A stretch of DNA of 64,000 nucleotides from Odiellus spinosus (lineage: Eukaryota; Arthropoda; Arachnida; Opiliones; Phalangiidae), in assembly GCA_963920705.1 (NCBI GenBank), contig OY987225.1:8738865-8802864 (forward strand). The letters are read 5' to 3'. Below the pieces are notes generated by a model. That model made no database searches and was not told the DNA's origin. It saw nothing but the letters and a program-made list of their open reading frames with translations. Both the position numbers and the translations under genes were made by a program. Positions 29,730 to 41,412 of the stretch are shown one piece after another; position 1 is the first letter of the stretch; every line of letters begins with the position of its first letter.

Positions 29730-31203
29730 AGTACAAAATCATAAAGACTAGAAGTTGTTTTATCTCCGTTCTGAGATTTCTTTTGAGAGTTGCTATCAAA
29801 TCCGTCTCAGGAATGGGAGGGTTTAGATCTTGGTTTATTCGGGCAAAATGTCCAAAAAATTCGTCAACGGACTCTTTCGCTCCTTGCTTTTTATTCATGA
29901 GCTCTGCTCTGGCTTGAGATTCCGCTTCTTCGACTCGGTAATGTAGTCTCATTTTGGCTTTGAATTCATCCAAAGTGAGTCCATCTGGGAGGGATCTAAA
30001 CCAATATTTTGCATGGGATCTCATTAGGAGAGGCATCATCTCTATTTTCCGATCATCTCCAATTTTGTTGTATTTGGCATATTTCTCGAAACTCTGTAGA
30101 AATTCTGAAACGCTATCTTCTACTCTACCATGGAATGTAAGATGTTCTGGCGGTGTCTTACTTTTACCTTCTCTCACACTGGTGTTCTGCAAAATTTGGG
30201 TCAATAACGCTGTAGTCAGAGGATCCGAAATTTGTGGTGTTGGAAAGGTTCCGCTTATATTGGGAATGCTTATTCCAACAGGGGTGGAACTTTGGGAAAA
30301 CTGCGTTGGAGTTCCTTGAGCTGGTCCACTTGGATTCGAAAAGACTGGCGCTGAAATGACTGGAGGTATTGTTGTAGTCACCGTGGTTGTCGTGGCAGTC
30401 GGGACTTGTACCGAAGTAGTTACAGGAGTAGGCGTCGTTGGTTGGATGGTAGTAGCTAGAGGAGTAGGGAATTGACCTACCGTTGTCGAGGATGGATTTC
30501 CATAAGGGAAAAATCCTGGCGGTGCTGGAGGATAAAAGGGAAAATTCCATGGAGGAAAACCATATCCCATTTGGGATCCTAATCCCATCGTGGCGGGATA
30601 AGGCCACGGGTATGGCATAGTTGGAGGAATCGTCGCTGGAATTTGTCCTGTAGTTTGTCCTGAGACTGTTATTGGAGTCAACTGCTGAGTGGTAATGATC
30701 GGAGTGGTAGTCACAGTCGTTATCGTTGAGGACGCTGTTATTGAAGGAGCTGTTGTAGTAAGAATTGGCGTTGACGGAATTGTTGTCGCTGGAACTGTTG
30801 TCCTGGGAGTTGTTACTGAAGTCGACTGAATTTGGGCTGTTGTTACGGGAGTTGTCATTCTAGGCCGATGATTTCCCACAACGGGAACACTTCCAGTTGG
30901 TAGTGACATGGTTCCCGATGGTTCCGTTTGAGGGGGAAAGTTCCAATCCGAATACAAGTTGTTTAATGCTAACCCTAATCCCTCTAAATTAAAAGTGCGT
31001 CCTTTCTTTCTTTTAGCTTTACTAAATATTGGGTCGGTTTGTGTGGAGCTTGTTGTTTTGGCAGTAGGATATAAATTTGTATAAGAGTAAAATAAAGTAG
31101 GAGTTTTGATTGCCGAAGTTAAATTTATATTGAAATTAATTGGTTTAGTACGTTCTTCGTCAGGGTAAGTTTCGGGTTCGGAATCGGTGGATCGTTCCTC
31201 CAA
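29692..31203 (-). pseudogene. Gypsy gag fragment of a second retrotransposon
   Basis: The minus-strand ORF starts MEERSTDSEPETYPDEER. It has a long Thr/Pro-rich linker (TTTVTTT-type repeats), then a Retrotrans_gag capsid domain (LTFHGRVEDSVSEFLQSFE; AKYWFRSLPDG; VDEFFGHFARINQ). It is truncated at about 29730, where the hairpin repeat starts. No zinc knuckle or pol remains. It lies outside the LTR pair at 5492-29009, so it belongs to another copy or family. Confidence 0.8.
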
Positions 31204-31797
31204 TTTACCTTCTTCAACTCTAAATCGGGGTGTCGAATCCGTTTTTGTTTGTATTTTATAGGTTTTATTTTAATAAGAATTTAAATTTTATTTAATAATT
31301 TTTGTTTAATTGAATTATTTCTATTTATTATAAGTTTATTTGCTTTAGTTTCCCTTAAATTATTTAATTGCCTAATCATCCAAATTATTGCTTAGTCATT
31401 CTCTAATTATGCTTAATCATTTATTAAGTAGGCATGTAGAGGTAGAATTTAGAAAATTCTCGAAAAAGAGAAACAAGTTTTGGCAAAAATAGGCCAGCTG
31501 AGTTGCCTTTCTAGGCCTAGGCCTATTCCTCCCGCCTCTTAAAAAAGGAGAGGGTGTATGTAGAAAAATGCAGAGCCGATCAAGTTAATTAAAATCCAGA
31601 ATAAATAAATCAAAATAACAATAAATTCAATATTTTGACACGTATTGCATTAAAATCTAACGTTTCGAGTACTTATTTTTTTGATCGATGCATTAGTTTA
31701 TATCTAAGAAATACTTATGAATAACGTAGGCGTAAACCAACCTTTCTAATTGACAAAAAAAAAAACACAGAGATAGGTTATCCATGGATAAATTATA
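31204..31797. other. AT-rich leader or spacer upstream of the second gag
   Basis: No gene recognised. It contains a 14-bp palindrome TAGGCCTAGGCCTA near 31522 and a short GC-richer patch. It may include the 5' leader of the second gypsy copy, but no LTR could be defined. Confidence 0.4.
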
Positions 31798-32017
31798 CAG
31801 TAGAGGGACCCACGACAAAATCGTAACCGCCGTAGGAATTTGCTTGAGTTATAAAATTCTGGGCTATTATTTAGTTTGCTGTAGGACGCGTAGGAGATGG
31901 CGTTATGGTCGCAGTATGTAGACGTAGGGGTGAGATTAGTTCAGGGTAGGATAAACAAGAGGGACTCAGATCGAAGTGCCGGGAATTTTGCCACCGTCGC
32001 TGTGGGTCCCTCTACAG
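31798..32017. mobile_element. 220-bp MITE, pogo/Tigger-like ends
   Basis: Terminal inverted repeats CAGTAGAGGGACCCAC (left) and CTGTAGAGGGACCCAC (right, reverse complement), flanked by TA on both sides (31796-31797 and 32018-32019). No ORF. The CAGT-type ends and TA target site are those of Tc1/mariner-pogo relatives. Confidence 0.8.
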
Positions 32018-32374
32018 TATACTTGGTCCATGGGTTATTAAAAATCTCGCAAGCCGCGTGACTATTCGGTATCCGAGCTTAATTTCCAGAGCGAGGCCAA
32101 TTTGACGGGGGGAGTAAAAGCCTTGCCCCACTTACTTTGTGCTCTGCATTCTTTTAATCTTAGCCTTTGTCAGTAAGTGGGTTTCTTGCACTGTCCTAAA
32201 AACTTTGAATGTCCTGGAAGGGTAACGAGATTCACCATCTTGTAGTTTTTAGCTATCGCTGCACTTTTACTACAGCCCTTTTTTTAAATTAAATTTTGGC
32301 GCATAAACTTCCATGTTTTTATTCGAGGCTAGAAATTTTTTGTAAGAGCACAAGCGACACGTCATTCATATTAG
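32018..32374. other. Non-coding stretch
   Basis: No gene recognised. It contains a small inverted pair (CCCACTTACT ... AGTAAGTGGG) between about 32128 and 32183. It lies just 3' of the helicase-USP reading frame. Confidence 0.4.
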
Positions 32375-33613
32375 CTACAAAACGTTGTTTTCCGTAATTT
32401 TTTCGTCATTGATTTCGTACCATTTATTCATTTTGCGAATGTAGTTAAGATAATGACCCTGAATTATGGAATTTCCTTTGTGAATGGCAACTCCTTTAGT
32501 TGTAAAGAGCGTTTTATTTAGAGTGACCCTTTGATTGTCGAAATTGGTTATTTTATTACGCATTTTCTTTTCAATTACATTTTCAAATATAGTCCTAGGG
32601 AACCACACAAAAACGTACTTACTGCTAGAAAGTAGTACGTCTCTTTCCAATATTTCTGGATTCTGACAAATTTCGCAGGGCCAAGACGTCACTCTCATTC
32701 TGCTCTCTAAATCCGACCACGTAATTTTCTCTTGATCTGGGAGAGGGACACAAAACTGATGAGTCTCAACAATATTAGCTGAATTTCGTTCGACAAGGCA
32801 TTTTGGACATTTCGTAACGTTTCTCGTTTTCAGCCCGAAAAGCTCCTCTAAAAGGTTACCTTCAGTTCCTAATTCTACGAATAACCTACTTAAGAGTATC
32901 ATCAGAAATTGTGATGCGTCTTGTTGTTGAAACAATGTAAACGGGTGCCCAACGGCATTTCGCAAATTTACACCGGCTACTGAATTCATAACCGAATTTG
33001 GGTTTTCAATTTGGTGAATACAATTCAGAAGGCAAGTTAAAACCGGTTTATTTTCGAGCAATCCACCGTAACCTTTAACGAATTCTCTCAGTTCCGGTAC
33101 CAGTAGCAGTAACTGTAGAACACTGTTTGAGTAACATGTTACGCCATCATTATTGGCTAAACCCTTAATGGAAAATTCATCGATATTCTGATAAGTTTTC
33201 AGTCTTTTGTTTGGTTTTTGGCCATCATTAGTTATTTCAACCTGATCGAAATTAGTCGCTGACAAGTTAAATAATGTCCTCTTTTTATTTTTGTTCTCGG
33301 GATTTGACACCGCAATTTCTAAGAGAGGCAGATCTGGCCTGTATTTCTGTCTTAATCTGTTGTACTCCGTAATCGCTCGTTGATCAGCTTTAATTTTGCT
33401 CGGATCAAACTGCAAAAGATGCAAACCAGATAAAGAAGTCACTCTCGATAAAGCGACGTAAGCCATACCGGTTCCAAACAAATGCGGTCCTAAATCTAAT
33501 ATAGCGCATTTTAGACTCATGCCTTGGCTTTTGTGAATCGTGATGGCGTAAGCCAAGATGATGGGAAATTGGGAACGTTTCACGTACGTTTTGGCCATCA
33601 ACAAGAATTTCAC
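32375..33613 (-). pseudogene. PIF1 helicase C-terminus fused to a ubiquitin-specific protease domain
   Basis: 412 codons in one frame. Residues 10-85 hold the PIF1 family motifs V/VI (AITIHKSQGMSL; MAYVALSRVTSL). After a ~60-residue linker comes a USP (peptidase C19) domain. Its Cys box is GLANNDGVTCYSNSVLQ, its QQDA box FQQQDASQFL, there are zinc-type CXXC pairs (KCPKC, CEIC), and the His/Asp box is GHYLNYI...WYEINDEK. All three catalytic positions are present. The N-terminal helicase part continues upstream in other frames (33610-34511). DNA unwinding plus deubiquitination in one chain suggests a virus- or transposon-encoded replication protein. Confidence 0.82.
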
Positions 33614-34511
33614 GCTAATAGGTTAGAGTTTGCGTCAATTCTGATATAAATGCCATCGACTATTCCTAGATTGTTTTTTCTAAATTCTTCGACAACCCCC
33701 ATCGTGCCGTTGACGATTCCATCTTCGAAACTGATGTTTCTTCTGACCATGACTCGACATCCCACGCAGAGAAATAATTCACTTTCCAAACCTCCTGTTT
33801 TGGAAGCTTCCTTATCAAGCATTTTCAATCTTTTCACGACGTTTTTTGACATTTTTTTATTGCAATCAGCTAGCCTATCTTCAGCAATCAGTCGTTCGAC
33901 AGGTTGTTGACATTGTTGGAGCATTTGAAAGTTGAATTTTTCACACCCAAGCTATTGAATCTCAGCCTAGCTTCTCGACCAGTGACTTTTACAAACGCCG
34001 GATTACCTTGGACTGGTGGTAATTGTAGAAAATCTCTGAAAACAAGCACTGAAACCTTACCCCCGAAAGGTTTGTTCAGTTCAAAGAATTCGTTTAACCT
34101 CAAATGAATGTACGCGAGAATGACGGAAGAAACCATGGATATCTCGTCAACGATTAATAGCTTCAAATGGCCAAGGGTTCCTTTCATTATAGCAACGTTA
34201 TCGGAACTAAGGGTTAGGCAGGGTGAGTTTGTCGATCCTGTAGATAATCTCTTTAATAGAACCTTCATATTTCTCTTTATTAAAGGCGTTATTTTGGGAT
34301 TTTCTACAAGATGATCATTAGTGATAACGCTATGATTTAACCCCTCTTCTCTAAGTGTTCGTAGAGAAGAGGCGTCTATCCCATCTTCGACTACGATATT
34401 GCTCCCTTCAATTCTAGCGGTAGAGTCAATCTCGTTACTTTCCGTCGGTGGTGACGCATTATGAGTCTCGTTAATATCGGTTAACGAGATCGCCGGGGAC
34501 TTCTTGGACAT
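33610..34511 (-). pseudogene. PIF1-like helicase, central part, frameshifted
   Basis: Two overlapping frames. 34511-33888 has Walker B LLIVDEISMV and the following RDFLQLPPVQG. 33924-33610 has the domain-2 segment (FLCVGCRVMVRRN; GIVNGTMGVV). The Walker A P-loop expected ~60-100 residues before LLIVDEISMV is not found, so part of domain 1 is deleted. With 32375-33613 this makes the remains of one helicase-USP gene. Confidence 0.82.
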
Positions 34512-34520
34512 CGACGATGC

Positions 34521-35463
34521 TCATTTTTTCTCCGATGGAGCTTCTTTCGGCTCAACCGGTGTTTCGGGAGTCGAAACTGTCAAATCCAGCGATAGTCTCT
34601 TTAACACTTTGGTAGGATTTTGAGAAATAGGTGTTAATTCAATAATATCCAGAGGGTTATCGCGATGGTCTTGGGTAGCTGGGAAATTGTGTAAGGAGGT
34701 TTGAAGACCGGCAATCCTTTCTTCGATTACGAGATTTTTCTCGGGAATTTTACCGGTCTCGTCTTGTTGGCGTGTATCGCTATGGTCCCTCGTATCTGAA
34801 ATATCTTTAAATAAGCTCTCAAGATCGTCGATTCCTTCGGCGACCAAGTGATTGTCGGCCGTTCCACCGAAATCTTCCAGTTGAATTCTTGCGTGGAAAT
34901 CGAAAGTCGATTCCGTTTGCGAAGTCGCGCCGACGACATATTCATTGTAAATACTGGACGCTGTTTCAGCCATCATAGCCTCGGTTATTGATTGGGTAAA
35001 ATTCCTTACCTCTGGCATGACTTGTCACGTTGGAAGAGCGAAATTTATTTCTTCGCTGTTAAGATCAAGTTCTTGAAAATACATATCGCACGCGTTAGAC
35101 ACAATGAAATTATCTACATTTTCTATGGGCGTTTCAAGATCGGAAGAAGAATTGAGCGGATACGGAATATTACTAATTGCCGTCCATAACTCTACGTCTC
35201 GTAGCGACTTATCGACTATAATTTCGCTTTCGTTAAGCATAGCTTCTAAATTCACTGTTAGCAATGAAAAAATCCGCACTTTGTCGCGTAGTATCTATCG
35301 GTAAAATTTCGACAGGGGCGTTAATCGAAAAAGCGTCATTTTGCACAATAGGGTTCTCTAACGTTTGACCGCTAGTTCCCGCCGCGATTTCCAGATTATT
35401 TACTGTTCTATCTCGTAAGTCCTCCTGTATGAGCGTCAATGCGGAGTTACGGAACGTATTCAT
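34521..35463 (-). pseudogene. Acidic disordered linker between zinc finger and helicase
   Basis: Three overlapping minus-strand frames (35463-35233, 35279-35025, 35018-34521) are all rich in Asp/Glu/Ser/Thr and follow directly on the zinc-finger ORF and precede the helicase. They read as one long low-complexity region broken by indels. No domain was recognised. Confidence 0.55.
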
Positions 35464-35944
35464 TTTCTCGATGCTTTATCTCTATTTTTTGCTTTTTCGA
35501 CAAAAGAGCGTTCAAGATGGTTTTCTCCATATCTTTCGATAAGCTAATATCCGCGAAAGCGCTAATATGTCGATTTAGCAAATGAGTATGAAAAGCCTTT
35601 GGTTTCTTATAAACTTTAAAAGGAAAGCATAGCGAGCACTCGCATTTGAACGAATCAGTTAAATACACAAATTTCGCACGAACGGTAATATCTTGTTTCT
35701 CGTAAGCTTTTCGAAATTCGTCCATTTTCCTCGAAATATTGGTCGGATGTTTGAATAAGTTCAGATTGGCTATGACGTCCTTCCGTATTTTCTCGAATTC
35801 CAGATATTCTTCGGGTTTAATTGCTTTGGCTCCAATTTTAAATATATTATCTAGCCGAAATGGTCTATCGCGCGCAGACTCATCTCCAGAGGTTGCCACG
35901 TCTGTGTAGGCGTTATTTTTCGTTGGTTTCTCGTTCGCGTCCAT
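35447..35944 (-). CDS. Zinc-finger N-terminal module of the helicase-USP gene
   Basis: 165 codons from MDANEKPTKNNAYTDVATSG. A C2H2-type arrangement (CECSLCFPF ... HTHLLNRH) follows a charged helical stretch. A second, degenerate copy including its upstream region is at 38960-39482. An AT-rich TATA-like AATAAATA lies upstream (minus strand, 36183-36190). It is likely the N-terminus of the composite helicase gene, or a separate DNA-binding protein. Confidence 0.62.
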   Translation of the reverse strand: MDANEKPTKNNAYTDVATSGDESARDRPFRLDNIFKIGAKAIKPEEYLEFEKIRKDVIANLNLFKHPTNISRKMDEFRKAYEKQDITVRAKFVYLTDSFKCECSLCFPFKVYKKPKAFHTHLLNRHISAFADISLSKDMEKTILNALLSKKQKIEIKHRENEYVP

Positions 35945-37388
35945 GTTTTCAGATTGTGAATTGTAGAGTGAAACAAGTTAGATTCCTTGACTTTAAGATT
36001 ATCTTTTTATTAAGTTAAAGTTTTTACTAGGGTTTGATATATCACTTTATCACTGCGAACGGCGCGTGAAATAGAAGTAGATTTTTAAAGTTACCTCGAA
36101 CTCGCCTTAAGAGTCCGATATTTTCTATCTGTTCCCGTCAACTAGTCGTCTAGTTACTCCATCTCTTCTTTCCCGCATCGTCTATTTATTCAGACCGTCC
36201 AAGCACGTCAAATCCAGTACTGTTGTTAGGAGGGGAGGGGCGAGAAAAGTTAGTTGTTGGCTTAGGAATGTTTAAGCAAAGTCTCCTTTACTTTTGGCGA
36301 ATATGTGCCCCCTTGCAAAATATATCACTCTCTATACCATATAGACGGTGTAGCCCCTTACATTCCTTTGGGATAGGGGTGAAAGTTAATGGTTTTTGCT
36401 TCAAAGGATAAATAGAAAATGCCTCATGTGATTTAAGGTCACTGAAGCTTCTCTGTGGTTTTAGGAATATGACCAAGGTTCTTTCAAAAATTCTAGAGCC
36501 CTATTTTAGGGCGGGGTTTCGGTACGAGACCCTGCGCCGATTTTGGGAGGGTTGACATCGTTTATTCCCCATTAAGCATTTGAAGCTTTCGAGTATTGTT
36601 AATTATCTTTTTAAAGTGAGGTTTTGACCCCTTTTTTTGAAGTTTTATAGTTTTATCATACTATTAAATCGTCATATTCAAAGTTTTATACCTATGGGTT
36701 TTCAAAATGAAAATGTAAATAATATATAGGATAGATAATATTTTTCGATATTTGACGTAGTTATTTCTGGAACGTAACGATAATTTTCATACAAAGGGTT
36801 GGAAATTGTTAAATATTTGTACTCGGGATATTTCAATGGTATGCGCAATTAACTTTTCTCATAGAATTGTTACATGGTAAAGTTTCTTAAAAAATAATTT
36901 AGGCTTAGTGAGACTCTTAATTAATTGAAAATTACCCTAAAAAAAGTTGATATTCGATCATTTTATACGCTTATTAAAACAGTCCAAATCATTCAAAAAT
37001 AACGTATTATAAACGTTTGTTATAAGTCTTTAAACATAATTTTCTTTCAAATTCCATGATTAAATATGTTTAAAGGGTTACCGACAGTTATGTGTTGCTA
37101 TCTTATTCTACAATCTAATGATATTATTTGCACGCTACAACTTACGCTGAAGCCGAATATATATCGACGGTTTAAATCAAAAATATATATTTAATTAAGA
37201 GAAAAATAATTTAAACTGTCCAAATATTGGCTTTGACCCCTCCCTCTAGAATTTTTCTTTCAGAGGTAGTGTCTTTCCCTCAAGATTTTTACCGAATACG
37301 TAACCAGAAAAAGAACACATTCGATCTTTCCCGATTTTTCCACTAACCTCGCGACGGACTGTATAGCTATAATCTGTTTCAGACGTAA
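35945..37388. other. Non-coding stretch
   Basis: The first ~260 bases are the upstream region shared with the duplicate at 39483-39830. The remainder is AT-rich without a supportable gene. Short ORFs at 36223-36476 overlap on both strands and look random. Confidence 0.45.
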
Positions 37389-37778
37389 CTAAAGTTGAAC
37401 ATACGCGACATAGTACATAGGCGTAGAACTAATTAGGGAATTATATTTGTGAATTCTCCCTTTTTTACACTTTCTTGATATAAGGCGATTTCCAATGTCT
37501 CGCGAACAAAACCGATGGAACGCGGTAAAAGTTAGATTAATTGTCAAAGATATTTCAATGATAATATTTGGCAGACGCGAATTCTTCAACATTTCAAGAA
37601 ACAAAAGTTTTTCAATTATATTTTGAAATTTTTCACCATATTGCTCGCGTTTATGTTCAATCTCAATGAGACAAAGCGTCCCTAAACGCGGCACTTTAAT
37701 TTTGAGATTGTCTTTTACATATTCTAAACCCCCACAGTTATACGTAGAGCACACGGAAGTAAATTTAACCCTTGACAT
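37389..37778 (-). CDS. Unknown 129-aa ORF
   Basis: Starts MSRVKFTSVCSTYNCGG. Contains a charged helical part (LIEIEHKREQYGEKFQNIIEK) and a basic C-terminal part with RKCKKGR. I do not recognise it. It lies downstream of the Cys-rich ORF at 37893-38286 on the same strand and could be part of the same degenerate gene cluster. Confidence 0.4.
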   Translation of the reverse strand: MSRVKFTSVCSTYNCGGLEYVKDNLKIKVPRLGTLCLIEIEHKREQYGEKFQNIIEKLLFLEMLKNSRLPNIIIEISLTINLTFTAFHRFCSRDIGNRLISRKCKKGRIHKYNSLISSTPMYYVAYVQL

Positions 37779-37892
37779 TTGTCAAAGAGAGATATAAGGT
37801 TAGATATGGGATTCGGAAAGGGTTGAAAGGTTGATGTTAAAAGGATGATCAAGTTAAAATAAGCGCTGAAAAGGAAAGATTAATTAATGTTA

Positions 37893-38286
37893 CTAAGGAA
37901 ATTGAAGGATAAAATAAGAGAGGAAAGAAATGGGAAGGATGGACAAATTAAAATAATAGAAAGAAGGAAAGGGATTATCCTCCCTTTCAAAAACGGCACA
38001 CGCTTTCATATATCTATGTTCAGGGGGACAAAACTGTTTACAGTTGACACAAATATCATTTAACGGTAAATATTCTAAGGGTGGAAAGGATATTTGTGTC
38101 AATAGAACATTTTCCCGCTGAAGATATACGGCTTCTTTAAACACATAGCACGTGGGGTTAAGGCAGAAATGGATAATTTGCTCTACTGTATGACACACAG
38201 CATAAGTTATGTCGCATGAAGGACACTGGGGAATTTCATTTTCTTTTATAATTTTTTTCCGCGGTAATTGCGTCTCAGATGGAAAT
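37893..38286 (-). CDS. Small Cys-rich zinc-ribbon protein, exon
   Basis: The minus-strand frame begins right after a plausible splice acceptor (TTTTTTATATAG). It contains CPSC, then C, then FCLNPTC, then ICVNCKQFC: a CX2C...CX4C zinc-ribbon-like layout plus a second Cys cluster. The CX2C-(15 to 21)-CX4C spacing is shared with the two genes at 48172-48453 and 43500-48131, so I group them as one family. The first exon was not located. The C-terminal ~25 residues look like read-through. Confidence 0.5.
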
Positions 38287-38682
38287 CTATATAAAAAAAT
38301 CAAAAATATATTCAATTTTTTTTAAAGTGTCAAGGTTTTTCTTTCTATTCACCATGTAATCTAACTATAATTAAAATATTTAAAGAGCGTTTCAAGATCG
38401 GGTTTATTTAAAAAGTATAGAAGGGTGTGGATCATATTAAAACTATAACTTCATAAGACGCCTAGGGGCATATTTAACATTTGGTAAAGAATTTTCTTAT
38501 ATTATTAATATTCACGTGCTTTTCTGTTTAATATATGTATAAAAAATTTATATATCTCCTAAGATATATAAAAAATGTATCTCATTAGAAAACTCGAATA
38601 TAAGCGGTCGACTTTATACAAAAAATCATACCACTCTGCAAAGAGCTTTAAAAATCTCATTCAAATTTAAAACTAACCGAAA

Positions 38683-38710
38683 ATGTGCCGTCAAGGAATC
38701 CCGAAAAAAT
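38683..38710 (+). other. Possible 5' micro-exon cut by the assembly gap
   Basis: ATGTGCCGTCAAGGAATC... is followed by a consensus donor GTAAGT at 38711. The next exon would fall in the N gap. Similar ATG-plus-short-exon starts occur at 42785. Weak evidence. Confidence 0.2.
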
Positions 38711-38755
38711 GTAAGTATTTTTACAATTTTATTTTCAAGTATTATCCGAATTAAA

Positions 38756-38955
38756 NNNNNNNNNNNNNNNNNNNNNNNNNNNNNNNNNNNNNNNNNNNNN
38801 NNNNNNNNNNNNNNNNNNNNNNNNNNNNNNNNNNNNNNNNNNNNNNNNNNNNNNNNNNNNNNNNNNNNNNNNNNNNNNNNNNNNNNNNNNNNNNNNNNNN
38901 NNNNNNNNNNNNNNNNNNNNNNNNNNNNNNNNNNNNNNNNNNNNNNNNNNNNNNN
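38756..38955. other. Assembly gap (200 N)
   Basis: Exactly 200 N residues, so a scaffold gap of unknown or nominal size. ORFs running through it are artefacts. Confidence 0.99.
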
Positions 38956-38959
38956 GTTC

Positions 38960-39482
38960 CTCCTGGGTGGAAATCGACTCGGATTCCTGGCACATTCTTA
39001 TTTTTGCGATGGCTTTCTTTCTGTCTATTTCGTTATTTGACAAAATAGTGGCCATAATGATTTTTTTCATGTCTCTCGATAAGTTAATATCTTTAAAGGC
39101 GCTGATATGCCGATTATGTAAATGAGTACAAAAAGCCTTTGGCATCTTAAAAACTCTAGTAGGAACGCAAAGCGTCCATTCTTATTCGAACGACCTAGTT
39201 AGGTATACGAATTTAGCGGGAACCGTAATCGCGTTTTTCGTACTTATTCGCAAACCAATTCAACTGCTTTAAAAGTTTTCCCGAGTTTTTGAACGAGTTC
39301 CGGCTGTCGATAATATCCTTCCTTATTTTCTCGAACTCCATATACTCATCGGATGTAATTTCAAGGATACTCTTTTTTAATATTTCAGTTAACCTAACCG
39401 GTGTGTCGCGTGCCGACTCATCTCACGAGGTTGCAACGTCAGTATAGGTGTAACTCTTCGTTTCTTTCTTGTTCCCGTCCAT
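38960..39482 (-). pseudogene. Degenerate second copy of the zinc-finger module
   Basis: The minus-strand translation in several frames parallels 35447-35944: an MDGNKKETK-type start, EYMEFEKIRKDII against EYLEFEKIRKDVI, and the FCTHLHNRHISAF finger half against FHTHLLNRHISAF. Stops and frameshifts are frequent, and the 3' side enters the N gap. The upstream regions also match (GATTCCTCGACTTTAAGAAT; TATAAAAAG on the minus strand near 39801-39808). This is a segmental duplication of the gene start. Confidence 0.75.
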
Positions 39483-41412
39483 GATTTCGTTTTTAATTTA
39501 ACGCGCAAAATATAGAGTAACAATAGTTTGATTCCTCGACTTTAAGAATATATTTTTTTCAAGATGTAAATTTTTTTAGACTTTGACTGATAATTCATGT
39601 CTTTTGTTTACTGCAAACCTCCGGTGTTGTGAAGTCGAAGTCTACATTTTTATACCCTAGTAAATATTAACATGGATTTTAAATTTATATCTCGCGTATA
39701 CTCGAAGTTTTTTCTACCCGCCTCAACGGTTCAATATTTTCTAACTTATCTTGTCAACTACAATCGTTGTTGTACAATCTCTCGTCTTCGATGCATGGTC
39801 TTTTTATAGAAACAGTCCAAGCTTGTCATATTTTTGATTTAAACATCGAGTTCTTTAGGTGCTGGACTCCCGTAAAGTAAAAGCCACTACAATGTTGGTA
39901 GCTTAGAATATTTTAAGGGGAATGTTATTGGTCCCTTAGCTTTCCTTTGTGAGTGTGGATAATCTAACCCAATCCCGCCATATACACGCGCAAAACACCT
40001 CCCCCCATTTTATTTCTAGTCGTGTAAACCCCCCGGTTTCTTTTTTATAGAAGTAACAGGTTCTTCACTTATTTGAAAAACCTCGACTGATGAAGGACTA
40101 ATGTCCAAAAGCTCCCCCACAAATAAAACTTGTAGTAACCGCCATGAAGTATCCGTCCATTAATTAATAACGAATAATATTATATTCACCGTGGCAAATA
40201 AAATTTCAATTTATAAATTATAGTTCTTTGTACGAAGATAAATGTAAAAATTGTTCAGTTATTCACGTTTTAAATAGAAAATATCGCAGTATTTAATGCT
40301 TATATCAGTAACGTTTCAGTTCATTTCTGAAAATTGGCCTACACTCCAACGAATGTAGGATATAATTCAAGTTATTTATACTTCAAACATAAGAATATAT
40401 ATTTCAAAGTTAAGAAATTTATTTAGAGAAATTGAGAGACGCAATTTTATTTTCCCTTTTAGAAAAAAAGGAATCTAGTTATCAACTAGTAATATATTTC
40501 TATTTCTCAAATTTGAAACATCCCTTCTAAATGTGCGATATAATTTTAAATTTGAAACGTATTTAATTAAACCTAAAGTAAATAAAGCCACCCCAGTGTG
40601 GCGAAACTGGTCTTAATTTCTCTAAAAACTTACTTTCAATAGATTAAGCCCCAAAAATTAATTCCTGTGTCTGCCAAAAAACCTTTATCTGTAAAACATT
40701 ACCTTTTCTATCAGGCGTATGCAGGTTACGAAACAAAAAAGATATGAAAGTAAAAGTCAAAAGATAATTTAATCGATATAATAAAATGATATTAAACTTA
40801 TAGGAAATATAGGATAATAATAACGGACATATAAGGTAAGTAACAGGAAACTCATAGGAAAAAATATAATATATTTTAATACGCCGTTGATATAACATTT
40901 TTATCGCGTTTTGATGTTCTTTAAAATCTTACTCATCTGTTTTTAACTCGATACCTTTGGTGGGAATTTTTTAAATTTTGAAAAATTTTAAATTATACTT
41001 TTATTCGAAAATGAATAAAGTGATAACCGAAAAAAGTGGAAATATAGGAGAACTCCTTCTATTACAGGAATTTATAGGAAGGCATTGAAAATATAGGAAA
41101 AAAATAGTCTAGTCAACCTACATTTTTTAGTAAAAAAAATTCTCTCGGTAAATTTAGCAAGATTCTGTCGTAGTTTAATATAGGGGACAGTTTAAAATCT
41201 ACTCGAAAACCCAAATTTAAAAATCTTCATTTTTTTCGCTCTTGTAATATCCTAATAATAGGCCTGCTTTTGATAACTAAGACCTTAGCCATCAAAAACC
41301 AACTTAATATTTTATTATTAGGTATTAATAGAGGTATTATACGATTATACTAAAGACCATTCTTGGAAATGCTTAATTTTTACACTTCTGAAGCGGATGT
41401 GTAAAAATGATT
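39483..41412. other. Mostly non-coding stretch
   Basis: 39483-39830 is the duplicated upstream region of the zinc-finger gene. Beyond it the DNA is AT-rich. An 84-codon minus-strand ORF at 40644-40898 is hydrophobic and AT-driven, and I do not count it. Nothing else supportable was seen. Confidence 0.45.

Noticed and set aside
29692-31203. Assigning the second gag to the gypsy element at 5492-29009
   Set aside because: It lies outside the LTR pair and its target duplication, so it must be another copy or family.
38735-39145. 136-aa ORF running through the N gap
   Set aside because: Most of its length is N. Only the part from 38960 is real sequence, and it belongs to the degenerate zinc-finger copy.
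40644-40898. 84-aa hydrophobic minus-strand ORF
   Set aside because: Composition is what AT-rich random DNA gives; no start context, domain or paralog.
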